64,000 bases of DNA from Hyphomonadaceae bacterium (GCA_022843225.1 JALHOC010000001.1:118874-182873); one strand, 5' to 3'; positions 1-10,352 are shown, numbered from the stretch's first letter. Numbers and translations: made by a program. The notes: generated from the letters alone by a model not told the origin.

Positions 1-729
<729 letters not shown>

Positions 730-802
730 AGCCTCACGCTTGATCGCGCCCTCCTGAGCGCGCACAACGCTTCCTCGTCAGTTCGTTGATGGAGATGCGA
801 AT

Positions 803-1507
803 ATGTCGCCAGCGCGCCCTGCAGTCGGACTAAGCGCGATCGCGCTCGCGATTGTCTTTAACGTCCCCTACGCAGTGCTAGCGGCGACCTATGACTATCC
901 CGACGTGTTGCGCCGTCCCGCCGGCGAGGCCCTCGATCTGTTTGTCGCGGGCGGCGCGAATCTGATCCTCACATGGCATGCGTTTGCCTTGACTGCTCTG
1001 GCGCTGGTCCCGGTCGCGATCGCACTCTCGATCACGCCGCAGCGCGTCGCAGAACGGCCGGCCCTGGCGATTGGGGCGGCTATCGCGGGCGCGCTGGCCG
1101 GTTTGGCGCAAGCTATCGGCTTGTGGCGCTGGGTGTTCGTTGTTCCAGCCTTGGCGCGAACCCATGCCGATCCAAGCGCGACGCCTGAAGCAAGGCTCGC
1201 CGCAGAGCATGCATTCGCCGTACTCAACCAGTATGGCGGCGTCGCAATTGGCGAACACCTCGGCCAATTGCTCACAGCGGGGTTCGTGTTGATGGTGGCG
1301 TGCCTTCAATGGTCAGAGCGGGCGCGTATTGCTGCCGTGATCGGTTTTGGCGCGGCGGCGGCCATCGCGGTGGGAACTGGGGAAGGTCTCGCCATCGCGC
1401 TGAGTAAGTCAGGCGAAGTGTTTTCGTTCGTGACGATCGCCGGATTCCTCGGGCTCACGCTTTGGCTTATTGTGACAGGTCTTGGTTTGATGCGAGGTCG
1501 CTCGTGA
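803..1507 (+). CDS. Multi-pass membrane protein, possibly DUF4386 family
   Basis: Protein of 234 residues with about six hydrophobic segments (roughly 10-28, 48-75, 88-112, 150-170, 178-198, 205-228) joined by short loops. The stretch around GLWRWVFVVPALA and the GEHLGQLLTAGF segment recall DUF4386 membrane proteins, whose function is unknown; this assignment is from memory and tentative. The start ATG has a GGAGATG-type Shine-Dalgarno just upstream. Its stop overlaps the GTG start of the following chorismate-mutase-like gene, so the two are probably co-transcribed and translationally coupled. No catalytic motif seen. Confidence 0.75.
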   Translation: MSPARPAVGLSAIALAIVFNVPYAVLAATYDYPDVLRRPAGEALDLFVAGGANLILTWHAFALTALALVPVAIALSITPQRVAERPALAIGAAIAGALAGLAQAIGLWRWVFVVPALARTHADPSATPEARLAAEHAFAVLNQYGGVAIGEHLGQLLTAGFVLMVACLQWSERARIAAVIGFGAAAAIAVGTGEGLAIALSKSGEVFSFVTIAGFLGLTLWLIVTGLGLMRGRS

Positions 1508-1800
1508 CCCATTCTCTCGACCCGATGGTCGAGCTCTCGGAGCTCCGCGCCAGCATCGATAATTTCGATGCGGCCCTGGTTCATCTGCTGGCCGAGCGCT
1601 TTAAGTGCACGCAGCGCGTGGGCGCGCTGAAGGCCAAGCATGACATGCCCAGCGCCGATCCCTCGCGTGAGGCTGAGCAGATCGCGCGCCTGCGCGCGCT
1701 ATCGCACGACGCCAAGCTCGATCCCGACTTCGCGGAGAAGTTCCTGAACTTCATCATCACCGAAGTGATCCGCCACCACGACGCGGCGAAGAAGGCCTAA
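1504..1800 (+). CDS. Chorismate mutase-like protein (AroQ class)
   Basis: Small all-helical protein of 98 residues with the AroQ pattern: ELRASIDNFDAALVHLLAERF, a helix with KC..RVGALKAKHDMP, then REAEQIARLR and a last helix ending in ITEVIRHH. The family converts chorismate to prephenate for Phe/Tyr synthesis; some members use isochorismate or are pyruvate-lyases. I chose the GTG at 1504, which overlaps the upstream TGA (GTGA), over a longer reading from 1462; an ATG at 1525 is also possible. The enzyme class is clear, the exact substrate is inferred. Confidence 0.85.
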   Translation: MTHSLDPMVELSELRASIDNFDAALVHLLAERFKCTQRVGALKAKHDMPSADPSREAEQIARLRALSHDAKLDPDFAEKFLNFIITEVIRHHDAAKKA

Positions 1801-1805
1801 GGCCG

Positions 1806-3314
1806 TTAGGGCTTCTTACGCAGAAAAGCTGGCAGGTTCTCGCCGAAGCCGGGCGTATTGGCGTCTTGATGCGGCAGCGGCGCGGGTGTGCGTTCGCCGC
1901 GCTCGCGGCGCGGGCCGCGTTGTGGCGCGCGATCTTCACGCGGCGCGCGTTCCGTGCGCTCGGCGCTCGGTTCGTGCTTAACCGGTTCAGTTGACGCCTG
2001 CGGGCGCTCGGGGTCGCGCTTCTGGAAGCGCTGCTTCTTCTCCGCCAACCGCTTTGAGTGTTCGTGCTTCAGCTCCTCCGCGCGCCTGCCGCGACCGCCG
2101 CGATCGTTCGGGTCGCCAAGGGCGGCTTCGGGCACGCCCTCGATGTGAGCTTTCTCGATGGGTTTGCCGGTGAGCTTTTCGATGGCTTCGAGGCTCTTCT
2201 TGTCGCTTGGCCCAACCAACGTGAACGACGCGCCTTGCTTGCCCGCGCGGCCGGTGCGTCCGATGCGGTGGACGTAGTCGTCGGGGCTGCGCGGTGGTTC
2301 GTAGTTGAACACGTGCGACACGTCAGGGATGTCGAGACCGCGTGCGGCGACATCGGATGCGATCAGGAATTGCAAATCGCCCGAGCGGAAGCGGTCCAGC
2401 GTTTTTGTGCGCAAGCTCTGGTCGAGATCGCCGTGAATTGGCGAAGCATTGAAGCCATGGCGTTTGAGCGACAGCGCAACCACGTCAACGTCGGTCTTGC
2501 GATTGCAGAAGACGATGCCGTTCTTCACTTCGCCGGCTGTCATCACCGCGCGCAAAGCGGCGCGGCGCGTGCGTGGATCGCCGCCGGGGAGCATCACAAC
2601 GCGCTGCTCGATCGTGCTGGCCGTTGTGGCTGGGCGGGAGGCTTCGATGCGGATGGGGCTTGAGAGGAATTGCTCGGTGAGGCGCGTGATTTCCGGCGGC
2701 ATAGTGGCCGAGAAGAACAAGGTCTGGCGGGTGAACGGCGTCAGTTTGAAGATGCGCTCGATGTCGGGGATGAAGCCCATATCGAGCATGCGGTCGGCCT
2801 CATCGACCACCATGACTTGTACGCCCGTGAGCAAAAGCTTGCCGCGCTCGAAGTGATCCAGCAGCCGCCCGGGCGTTGCGATCAACACGTCGACGCCGCG
2901 CGCGAGCAGGGCGTCCTGATCGCCGAAGGAGACGCCGCCGATCAGCAGCGCTTTGGTGAGCTTCTGGTACTTGCCGTACTTGTCGAACGCTTCGGCCACT
3001 TGCGCGGCGAGTTCTCGTGTGGGCTCCAGGATCAAAGTACGCGGCATGCGCGCGCGCGCGCGCCCGGCAGCGAGAATATCGATCATCGGCAGCGTAAAGG
3101 ACGCCGTCTTGCCTGTGCCGGTTTGAGCGATGCCCAACACGTCGCGGCCCTTGAGCACTTCGGGAATGGCGGCGGCCTGGATCGGGGTGGGCGTGTTGTA
3201 CCCGCCTTCTTTCACCGCGCGCAGCGTGTCGGGCGAGAGGCCGAGATCGTCGAAGGTGATGGCTGGGAGTTGTGCGGTATCTGCGCCTTCGGGCGCGGCA
3301 TTCTCAGAGGACAT
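1806..3314 (-). CDS. DEAD-box ATP-dependent RNA helicase (RhlE-like)
   Basis: Unwinds structured RNA using ATP; in this family typically ribosome assembly, cold adaptation or degradosome work. The 502 residues show the Q motif (PTPIQ, about 43-47), Walker A AQTGTGKT (63-70), PTREL (98-102), DEAD at 171-174, SAT near 203, and HRIGRTGRAG near 345. After about residue 395 comes a long, low-complexity tail rich in Arg, Lys, Glu and Pro, as expected for an RNA-binding extension. Bases 3049-3063 hold an alternating CG run encoding RARAR. The gene converges on the chorismate-mutase-like gene with only 5 bp between the stops. Confidence 0.93.
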   Translation of the reverse strand: MSSENAAPEGADTAQLPAITFDDLGLSPDTLRAVKEGGYNTPTPIQAAAIPEVLKGRDVLGIAQTGTGKTASFTLPMIDILAAGRARARMPRTLILEPTRELAAQVAEAFDKYGKYQKLTKALLIGGVSFGDQDALLARGVDVLIATPGRLLDHFERGKLLLTGVQVMVVDEADRMLDMGFIPDIERIFKLTPFTRQTLFFSATMPPEITRLTEQFLSSPIRIEASRPATTASTIEQRVVMLPGGDPRTRRAALRAVMTAGEVKNGIVFCNRKTDVDVVALSLKRHGFNASPIHGDLDQSLRTKTLDRFRSGDLQFLIASDVAARGLDIPDVSHVFNYEPPRSPDDYVHRIGRTGRAGKQGASFTLVGPSDKKSLEAIEKLTGKPIEKAHIEGVPEAALGDPNDRGGRGRRAEELKHEHSKRLAEKKQRFQKRDPERPQASTEPVKHEPSAERTERAPREDRAPQRGPRRERGERTPAPLPHQDANTPGFGENLPAFLRKKP

Positions 3315-3504
3315 TCAATCTCACTTGCGCGGGCGCCGGCTCGCTTGGGAAGCGAAAACGGAGGAGCCGCTAGGTTGGCGCTTAGAGCCGGCGTCGCCTG
3401 CGATCAGGCGGGGGCGTTCAGCGAGGGGCGAGCACGCCCTCTCGGCGCGCACAACGGACAGCGGGGAGATGGGCGGGTTTGTGGAGAAAGTCAATGTTCG
3501 GGCG

Positions 3505-3930
3505 CTAATCCCACGTAAGGATAACGTCCTCGCTTTCTTGCCTGGCGGTCTTACACGCTTCGGCCAAGTCGGTGGCACAATACAGCCTCCAGCCGCGACT
3601 ATCTCTGTATTTCGCCGCCGTTTGGTCGAGCGACGGATTCTCGGCAAAATCTCGATCGATCAATTCGAAGGGATCGGCGATCGGGCCATACCGGCCTTGA
3701 ATGTCGGCGATGTAGGCTTCGAGCAGTGAGATCAACGCTGCGGCATCGGCGCTGGCCACGCGCCCGTAGTCACCATCGGGTTCACCGTCGAGGGCCACTC
3801 GAATTTGCTCAAGAACTACTTGTTGCGCTGCGCTCGCCAGCGGGAGCAACTCGTCGAGCAAGCCTTCGATGGCGGATCCCGACTTGTCATTGCCCAAAAA
3901 CGACCCGCACTGAATGTACACGCCGCCCAT
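3505..3930 (-). CDS. Hypothetical protein
   Basis: A 141-residue acidic, soluble protein that I do not recognise. It has no signal peptide or membrane segment; the middle (about 25-90) looks helical (LLDELLPLASAAQQVVLEQIRV, then AALISLLEAYIADIQ) and the end carries two cysteines (LYCATDLAEACKTA). It lies 11 bp after the parE stop on the same strand, so it may be read through from parE. Support as a gene rests on length, position in an otherwise empty stretch, and amino-acid composition like neighbouring proteins. Confidence 0.55.
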   Translation of the reverse strand: MGGVYIQCGSFLGNDKSGSAIEGLLDELLPLASAAQQVVLEQIRVALDGEPDGDYGRVASADAAALISLLEAYIADIQGRYGPIADPFELIDRDFAENPSLDQTAAKYRDSRGWRLYCATDLAEACKTARQESEDVILTWD

Positions 3931-3941
3931 TCGCGCACCCC

Positions 3942-5975
3942 TTAAACGTCGACATCCTCAACAAACTTCGCGTTCGCCTGGATATAGTCGAAGCGCTTCT
4001 CCGCTTTCTTGCCCATCAGCGTTTCGATCAGGATCTCAAAATCTGGCGCGCCGTCGTCGGTGAGCACGACGCGCGCGAGCGTGCGCGTCGCCGGGTTCAT
4101 CGTGGTGTCTTTCAAATCCGCCGGCATCATTTCGCCGAGGCCCTTGAAGCGCGAGATATCGACCTTCTTGTTCTTGAATTGCCCGTTCAGCAGCGCCTCT
4201 TTGTGGGCGTCGTCGCGCGCATAGATGCTCTCCTTGCCGGCGGTCACACGATAAAGCGGCGGCATCGCCAGATACAAACGCCCGGCGCGGATAAGTTGCG
4301 GCATCTGTTTGTGAAAGAACGTGATCAGCAGCGACGCGATATGGGCGCCGTCAACGTCGGCGTCGGTCATGATGATCACGCGCTCGTAGCGCAAGTCATC
4401 GACCTTGAACTTCGCGCCCGATTGCACGCCCAACGCGAGAGCCAAATCGTTGAGCTCGATATTGTTGGAGGTTTTCTCGCCGCCCGCCGACGCCACGTTC
4501 AAAATCTTGCCGCGCAAAGGGAGGATCGCCTGCGTCTCGCGATTGCGTGCCTGCTTGGCCGAGCCGCCGGCGCTGTCGCCTTCGACCAGAAAAATCTCAG
4601 TGCCTTCCTCGCCCGCGCGCGAACAATCGGCGAGCTTGCCGGGCAAGCGCAGTTTGCGCGTCGCGCTTTGGCGGGAGACTTCCTTTTCCTTACGCCGCCG
4701 CAGTCGATCCTCGGCCTGGGTTATGGTCCAATCGAGCAGGCGCTGCGCGTCCGCCGTGTTTGCCGCGAGCCAGTGATCGAACGGATCGCGCACGGCTTGT
4801 TCGACGATCTTAGCGGCTTCTGTGGAAACGAGGCGACCCTTGGTCTGGCCTTCGAATTGCGGTTCGCGGATGAACACGGAGACAAGCGCCGCGCCCGTGT
4901 TCATTACGTCTTCCTGCGTGATCAGCGCCGCTTTCTTGTTGTTCCTGAGTTCGGCGTAGGCCTTCAGGCCCTTGGAGAGTGCGGCGCGCAGGCCAGCTTC
5001 ATGGAAGCCGCCGTCAGGCGTATAGATCGTGTTGCAGTATGAGCGCAGGAAGCCGTCGGCTTCGCCAAACCCATCGCCAACCCAGGTCACCGCCCACTCC
5101 ACGCGCCCGTGGGGGCCGTTCTTCTCCGAGCGCCCGGTGAAAGGTTCGCCGACGATGGCGCGTTTGTCCTTCGTGAGTGTGGCAAGGAAGTCAGCCAGAC
5201 CGTTTGGGAAGTGCAGCACCGCTTCGGCGGGCGTGTCGTCCTTGATGCGGGAGGCGTCGCACTTCCAACGGATTTGCACGCCGCGTTGCAGATACGCCTT
5301 CGAGCGCGCCATCTGGAACAGTCGCGCCGGCTTGAACGCCGCGCCCTCGCCAAAGATTTGCGCGTCAGGATGAAAGCGCACGGTGGTGCCGCGTCGGTTA
5401 TGCGCGGGGCCGACTTCGACAAGCTTGCTCGTCGGCGTGCCGCGCGAAAAGGTTTGCCGGTAGAGTTTGCGCTCGCGCGCGACCTCCACTTCAACGCGAT
5501 CGGAGAGGGCGTTCACCACCGAGACGCCGACGCCGTGGAGGCCGCCCGAGGTGTGGTAGACTTTGTCCGAGAACTTCCCGCCCGCGTGCAGCACCGTCAT
5601 GATGATTTCGAGCGCGGACTTTTTCGGGAATTTCGGGTGCGGATCGACCGGCATGCCGCGGCCATTGTCTGTCACGCGCAATGTGCCGTCGGCTTCCAAC
5701 TCCACTTCGATGCGATCAGCGTAACCCGCGACGGCTTCGTCCATCGAATTGTCGAGCACCTCGGCGAAGAGATGGTGCAGCGCGCGCTCATCGACGCCGC
5801 CGATATACATACCCGGGCGCTTACGCACCGGTTCGAGGCCTTCCAGGACCTCGATGTCCTTCGCGGTATAGCCGCCCGCCGCCGCTGGGGGCGGTTCTCC
5901 GCCGAACAGGCCTTCATCCCAAAGATTGTCGTCGCCCACTGCGTCCTGCCGCTTCTGCTGCACTGCTCTGCTCAT
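3942..5975 (-). CDS. parE: DNA topoisomerase IV subunit B
   Basis: ATPase subunit of topoisomerase IV, which decatenates daughter chromosomes with ParC. The 677-residue protein has the GHKL ATPase fold (DNGRGMPVD, GGLHGVGVSVVNALS), a transducer domain, and the TOPRIM motifs EGDSAGGSAKQ.R and DADVDGAHI. It lacks the long insert of gram-negative GyrB, and the length (about 680) fits alphaproteobacterial ParE. I chose the ATG at 5975 because GAGG lies 7-8 bases upstream; in-frame ATG/GTG codons up to 6008 would add 11 residues of no family likeness. Confidence 0.95.
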   Translation of the reverse strand: MSRAVQQKRQDAVGDDNLWDEGLFGGEPPPAAAGGYTAKDIEVLEGLEPVRKRPGMYIGGVDERALHHLFAEVLDNSMDEAVAGYADRIEVELEADGTLRVTDNGRGMPVDPHPKFPKKSALEIIMTVLHAGGKFSDKVYHTSGGLHGVGVSVVNALSDRVEVEVARERKLYRQTFSRGTPTSKLVEVGPAHNRRGTTVRFHPDAQIFGEGAAFKPARLFQMARSKAYLQRGVQIRWKCDASRIKDDTPAEAVLHFPNGLADFLATLTKDKRAIVGEPFTGRSEKNGPHGRVEWAVTWVGDGFGEADGFLRSYCNTIYTPDGGFHEAGLRAALSKGLKAYAELRNNKKAALITQEDVMNTGAALVSVFIREPQFEGQTKGRLVSTEAAKIVEQAVRDPFDHWLAANTADAQRLLDWTITQAEDRLRRRKEKEVSRQSATRKLRLPGKLADCSRAGEEGTEIFLVEGDSAGGSAKQARNRETQAILPLRGKILNVASAGGEKTSNNIELNDLALALGVQSGAKFKVDDLRYERVIIMTDADVDGAHIASLLITFFHKQMPQLIRAGRLYLAMPPLYRVTAGKESIYARDDAHKEALLNGQFKNKKVDISRFKGLGEMMPADLKDTTMNPATRTLARVVLTDDGAPDFEILIETLMGKKAEKRFDYIQANAKFVEDVDV

Positions 5976-6034
5976 GGCCGGCCTCATAAGGGGAGTCGAG
6001 GCGACCATCGCTACGGACTCGGGTTGAGGGCAGG

Positions 6035-6145
6035 TTAAGTTATCATTCTAATAAATGATGATATAGGCATCTACTATAAATTATGAAAATACATCGGGTG
6101 GAGGCAGATTTCTTCAAGCGATCCCGCTGGAAGGAGACCTCCAAA
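6035..6145. promoter_or_regulatory. AT-rich parE/icd divergent promoter region with small palindrome
   Basis: This short stretch is strikingly AT-rich in a GC-rich genome. It holds an inverted repeat, ATCATT-6 nt-AATGAT (6042-6059), and a TATAAA box at 6075-6080, followed by the Shine-Dalgarno AAGGAGA at 6131-6137. The region separates divergent parE and icd, so it probably carries both promoters; the palindrome may be an operator. Function is inferred only. Confidence 0.45.
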
Positions 6146-7636
6146 ATGACCGTTCATACCCCCGTCGAGAAAATAACCTCCAACGCAGTCCCGGAACAGG
6201 GCGTAGCCGATATCACGGTCGCGTACGGCGACGGCATCGGGCCCGAGATCATGGCCGCCAGCTTGAAGGTCCTGATCGCGGGCGGCGCAAAGCTCGCGAT
6301 TGAGCCGATCGAGATCGGCGAGCGCGTCTACCTGGCCGGCAACTCGGCCGGGATCGCGACGGAATCCTGGGATTCGCTGCGCCGTACCAAGGTGTTTTAC
6401 AAGGCGCCGATCACCACGCCGCAAGGCGGCGGCTTCAAGAGCCTGAACGTCACGGTTCGCAAGACGCTCGGCCTCTACGCCAATGTGCGTCCCTGCAGCG
6501 CCTATGCACCCTTCATCACCACGAAGCACCCCGACTTGAACGTCGTCATCGTGCGCGAAAACGAGGAAGACCTCTACGCCGGCATTGAGCATCGCCAGAC
6601 AGACGAAGTCTATCAATGCTTGAAAATTATCTCACGCCCGGGCTGCGAGAAGATCGTGCGCTATGCGTTCGAATACGCACAGGCACATGGCCGCAAGAAG
6701 GTGACGTGCTTTACCAAAGACAACATCATGAAGCTCACCGACGGCCTGTTCCACAAGGTTTTCGACGAGATCGGCGCTGAGTATCCGACGATCGAGAAAG
6801 AGCACTGGATCGTCGACATCGGCGCGGCGAAGCTCGCGGCCGCCCCCGGCCAGTTCGATGTCCTCGTCATGCCGAACCTGTACGGCGACATTCTCTCCGA
6901 CGTGGCCGCCGAGATCGCTGGTTCCGTCGGCTTGGCGCCGTCGGCGAACATCGGTGAACAGTGCGCAATGTTCGAGGCCATCCACGGCAGCGCACCGCGT
7001 CGCGCCGGCCAAGACGTGGCCAATCCGTCCGGTCTTCTGCTAGCGGGCGTGCAGATGCTGATTCATCTTGGCCAGTCCGAAGCGGCTGAGCGTGTGCATA
7101 ATGCCTGGCTGAAGACAATCGAAGATGGCGTGCACACCTATGACGTGTTCACGGAAGGCGTCTCCAAACAGCGGGTCGGAACCAACGCGTTCGCCGATGC
7201 GGTCATCGCGCGTCTTGGGCAAAAGCCGACGAAACTGGCGGCAGTCACGTACACTGGTGCACCGCGCTTGAACTTACCGCGCTACCAGCCGAAGCCGATG
7301 CAGAAAAAGGAAATGGTCGGCGTCGATGTTTTCGTACATGCTCGTATGGAGCCGGATACGCTCGCCATGCGGATGAAGGACGGCGTGTTCGGAGATTATC
7401 AGCTGAAGCTCATCACCAATCGCGGCGTCAAGGTGTGGCCAAATGGGTTGGACGAGACCTTCAAGACCGATCATTGGCGCTGCCGCTTCATGATCGACGA
7501 GGGCAAGCAGATGAATGGCCGCATGGTCGCCAGTCTGCTCGATCGCCTGACGCAAGCCGGCATCGACGTGGTGAAGACCGAGAACCTATACACTTTCGAT
7601 GGCGAGCCGGGTTACTCGCTCGGCCAGGGGCAGTAG
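6146..7636 (+). CDS. icd: Isocitrate dehydrogenase, Thermus/Rickettsia type with C-terminal extension
   Basis: TCA-cycle enzyme that oxidises isocitrate to 2-oxoglutarate. The 496 residues split into a beta-decarboxylating dehydrogenase domain (AYGDGIGPE near the N-terminus, substrate loop KSLNVTVRKTLGLYANVRP, ENEEDLYAGIE, and NLYGDILSD) and a C-terminal domain of about 140 residues after TYTGAPRLNLP. That extension is the mark of the roughly 496-residue Thermus/Rickettsia class rather than the common 405-residue alphaproteobacterial enzyme. The ATG at 6146 has AAGGAGA 9 bases upstream; the earlier ATG at 6083 lies in the promoter and has no ribosome site. Cofactor (NADP or NAD) is not settled by eye. 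Confidence 0.93.
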   Translation: MTVHTPVEKITSNAVPEQGVADITVAYGDGIGPEIMAASLKVLIAGGAKLAIEPIEIGERVYLAGNSAGIATESWDSLRRTKVFYKAPITTPQGGGFKSLNVTVRKTLGLYANVRPCSAYAPFITTKHPDLNVVIVRENEEDLYAGIEHRQTDEVYQCLKIISRPGCEKIVRYAFEYAQAHGRKKVTCFTKDNIMKLTDGLFHKVFDEIGAEYPTIEKEHWIVDIGAAKLAAAPGQFDVLVMPNLYGDILSDVAAEIAGSVGLAPSANIGEQCAMFEAIHGSAPRRAGQDVANPSGLLLAGVQMLIHLGQSEAAERVHNAWLKTIEDGVHTYDVFTEGVSKQRVGTNAFADAVIARLGQKPTKLAAVTYTGAPRLNLPRYQPKPMQKKEMVGVDVFVHARMEPDTLAMRMKDGVFGDYQLKLITNRGVKVWPNGLDETFKTDHWRCRFMIDEGKQMNGRMVASLLDRLTQAGIDVVKTENLYTFDGEPGYSLGQGQ

Positions 7637-7665
7637 TTCCGACTACTCAATGAGTACGTAAGCGA

Positions 7666-7693
7666 AAAGGCCGGGGATCGCTCCCCGGCCTTT
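7666..7693. terminator. Bidirectional rho-independent terminator after icd
   Basis: A perfect 12-bp stem, AAAGGCCGGGGA / TCCCCGGCCTTT, with a TCGC loop, 29 bp past the icd stop. It ends in T-runs in both directions (TTT on the plus strand, TTTT on the minus strand), so it can end icd and also the minus-strand GFA gene. It closely resembles the glnA terminator at 8311-8336. Confidence 0.85.
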
Positions 7694-7705
7694 GAGTGTT
7701 CGGCG

Positions 7706-7766
7706 TCATGCCTTGTAGTACATGTCGAATTCCACCGGGTGGGGGTGGGTCTCCGTTCTTGAGATC
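7706..7766 (-). pseudogene. Displaced remnant of the glnA 3' end
   Basis: Read on the minus strand, 7706-7753 encodes [15 protein letters not shown] and a stop, exactly the last 15 residues of the intact glnA at 8359, with about five base differences in 48. A further matching block (TTCTTGAGATC on the plus strand, about 7756-7766) follows after an internal deletion of roughly 20 bases relative to glnA. The hairpin just downstream (7666-7693) also matches the glnA terminator. It looks like a decayed second copy of the glnA end, with the GFA gene between the copies. Confidence 0.8.
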
Positions 7767-7857
7767 GGCGTTTCGCTCGGGGGCACGTTCCGCTTCCAAG
7801 CGAACTCCACGCAAAACGACTTGCGGGCGGGAGAGCAATCTCCGGCCTGTTTTGTGT

Positions 7858-8277
7858 TCAGCGCGCTCGCTCGCTGTCGCGGCCGCGGATGAAGCCGGGG
7901 ATCGTGGTGGGGAGCTCGATCCAGCTGTGCTTGCGTTCGTCGAAAACCGAGCGGTGAGGCGCTGGGAAGTCACGCTCGGCGAAACCGCCAACGGCGACAC
8001 CCACGCGGTCGACATCTCGCTGGCTGAAGAAATAGAGCGATGTCCCGCAGGTCGGGCAAAAGAAAGTGTGGAACGGCTTGCCGCTTTCAGCGTCGCGCAC
8101 GTACTCGCGTGCATCGCCGCTGATCGTGAGCTTGCTGCGATGCCAGTACGCGCCTTCGCCGAACGGCGAGCCGCTGCGGCGTTGGCAGGCGGTGCAGCTG
8201 CACATGACGATGGAGTCCGGGTCGCCTTCGGCGGCAACGCGAAGCGCGCCGCATTGGCATTGGGCGTGGCGTGTCAT
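7858..8277 (-). CDS. GFA/CENP-V family zinc protein
   Basis: A 139-residue protein of the glutathione-dependent formaldehyde-activating (GFA) fold. The zinc-site pattern is plain: CQCGALR near the N-terminus (C8, C10), CSCTACQRRSGS (C27, C29, C32) and CPTCGTSLYF near residue 95. Most family members have unknown substrates, so no reaction is claimed. It sits alone between the glnA remnant and the glnA terminator, a position suggesting that it arrived together with the duplication of the glnA end. Confidence 0.88.
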   Translation of the reverse strand: MTRHAQCQCGALRVAAEGDPDSIVMCSCTACQRRSGSPFGEGAYWHRSKLTISGDAREYVRDAESGKPFHTFFCPTCGTSLYFFSQRDVDRVGVAVGGFAERDFPAPHRSVFDERKHSWIELPTTIPGFIRGRDSERAR

Positions 8278-8310
8278 GGCTTCAGTTTAGGCGCTAGCCG
8301 CGCAAAGCAA

Positions 8311-8336
8311 AAGGGCCGGAATTGCTCCCGGCCCTT
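8311..8336 (-). terminator. Rho-independent terminator of glnA
   Basis: A 9-bp stem AAGGGCCGG / CCGGCCCTT with an 8-base loop, 22 bp beyond the glnA stop. On the minus strand the stem is followed by TTTTGCTTTG. Confidence 0.8.
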
Positions 8337-8358
8337 CGCGTCGACAAAAGCGTCGTGA

Positions 8359-9762
8359 CTACGCCTTGTAGTACATATCGAATTCCACCGGGTGCGGGTG
8401 GGTCTCGAAGCGGTCGAGTTCTTCCTTCTTGAGATCAATGTAGGCGTCAATCAGATCGTCAGTCATGACGCCGCCCTTCTTCAAGAAGTCGCGATCCGCA
8501 TCGAGCGAGGAGAGCGCTTCCCGAAGGCTGCCGCAAACGGTTGGAACGTCCTTGAGCTCTTCCGGCGGCAGATCGTAGAGATTCTTGTCGAGCGGATCGC
8601 CGGGGTGAATCTTCTTCTCGATGCCGTCGAGGCCAGCCATGAGCAGCGCGGTGAAGGTGAGATACATGTTTCCCGCCGGATCTGGGAAACGCACCTCAAC
8701 ACGTTTGGCTTTGGTGCCAGTTCCGTGCGGAATGCGGCACGAGGCTGAGCGGTTGCGGGCGGAATACGCCAGTAAGACTGGCGCCTCGTAACCTGGCACT
8801 AGGCGCTTGTAGGAGTTCGTTGTCGAATTCGCGAATGCGTTGATCGCCTTGGCGTGCTTAATGATGCCCCCAATGTAATAGAGGCAGGTTTCGGAGAGGT
8901 CGGCGTAGCGATCGCCCGCGAACAGGTTTTGTCCTTTTTTCCAGACCGACTGGTGCACGTGCATGCCCGAGCCGTTGTCCTTGAAGTAGGGCTTCGGCAT
9001 GAACGTTGCCGACTTTCCGTAGGACGCCGCGACTTGATGAATGATGTATTTGTATAGGTTCATATTGTCGGCCATCTGAACCAACGTATTGAACTTCAGG
9101 CCAAGCTCGTGCTGGGCTGGCGCCACTTCGTGGTGGTGCTTTTCAGGATTGAGCCCGAGTTGACCCATCACTTCCAGCATTTCGCCGCGCATGTCCTGCA
9201 AGCTGTCGATCGGCGGCACCGGGAAGTAACCGCCCTTGGGGCCAGGGCGATGGCCCATATTGCCGCCTTCGTACGGCTTGTTGGTGTTGACCGGCAGTTC
9301 GGTTGAATCGAACGAATATCCAGTGTTCCAGGGATCGGTTGACCACCGCACGTCGTCAAACACGAAGAACTCAGCTTCAGGCCCAAAGTAGGCGGTGTCG
9401 CCAGCGCCTGAGGACTTCACATAGGATTCGGCGCGCTTGGCGATGCCGCGCGGGCAGCGCGAATACGGCTGCAGTGTGCCTGGCTCGAGGATGTCGCAGA
9501 ACATCACCATCGTGGTCTGCTGAAAGAACGGGTCGATGTGCGCGCCTGTCGGGTCAGGGCGCATCACCATGTCGCTTTCGTTGATCGCCTTCCAGCCCGC
9601 GATGGATGAGCCGTCGAACATCGTGCCTTCGGTGAAGATATCCTTGTCGATCATGCTCACGTCGAAGGTCACGTGCTGCATCTTCCCACGCAGGTCGGTG
9701 AAGCGCAGATCGACGTACTGAACTTCCTTGTCCTTAATTTGCTTCAAAATTTCGTCAGACAT
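8359..9762 (-). CDS. glnA: Glutamine synthetase type I
   Basis: Makes glutamine from glutamate, ammonia and ATP; the dodecameric entry point of ammonia assimilation. The 467-residue protein has the GS beta-grasp start, FDGSSIAGW, the catalytic block with GSGMHVHQS, and NRSASCRIP. The adenylylation site is seen in NLYDLPPEE, so activity is probably controlled by GlnE. The ATG at 9762 has GAGGGAGA upstream; a longer reading to 9825 would extend into the glnB spacer. It lies 37 bp after glnB, forming the classic glnB-glnA operon. Confidence 0.97.
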   Translation of the reverse strand: MSDEILKQIKDKEVQYVDLRFTDLRGKMQHVTFDVSMIDKDIFTEGTMFDGSSIAGWKAINESDMVMRPDPTGAHIDPFFQQTTMVMFCDILEPGTLQPYSRCPRGIAKRAESYVKSSGAGDTAYFGPEAEFFVFDDVRWSTDPWNTGYSFDSTELPVNTNKPYEGGNMGHRPGPKGGYFPVPPIDSLQDMRGEMLEVMGQLGLNPEKHHHEVAPAQHELGLKFNTLVQMADNMNLYKYIIHQVAASYGKSATFMPKPYFKDNGSGMHVHQSVWKKGQNLFAGDRYADLSETCLYYIGGIIKHAKAINAFANSTTNSYKRLVPGYEAPVLLAYSARNRSASCRIPHGTGTKAKRVEVRFPDPAGNMYLTFTALLMAGLDGIEKKIHPGDPLDKNLYDLPPEELKDVPTVCGSLREALSSLDADRDFLKKGGVMTDDLIDAYIDLKKEELDRFETHPHPVEFDMYYKA

Positions 9763-9799
9763 CGTGTCTCCCTCGTGATCGATGGTTCTTATGGTTTGC

Positions 9800-10297
<498 letters not shown>

Positions 10298-10352
10298 CTA
10301 GTTTGGAGCGCTTGTTTCTGATCCGACCTAGTCCGGCTGAGAGCGAGGCTGC

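Noticed and set aside
3049-3063. Alternating CG run as a Z-DNA or phase-variation tract
   Set aside because: It encodes an ordinary RARAR stretch in the helicase and alternating dinucleotide runs of this length are expected in such GC-rich DNA.
2058-3518. Plus-strand frames opposite the DEAD-box helicase
   Set aside because: The helicase motifs are intact on the minus strand; the opposite frames have no family likeness.
3726-6038. Long plus-strand open frames opposite parE (438 and 309 residues)
   Set aside because: They are antisense to strongly conserved ParE motifs and have Arg/His-rich, repetitive composition typical of shadow frames in GC-rich DNA.
6083-6145. Upstream ATG for isocitrate dehydrogenase
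   Set aside because: No ribosome site, lies in the AT-rich promoter; ATG 6146 with AAGGAGA fits the family start.
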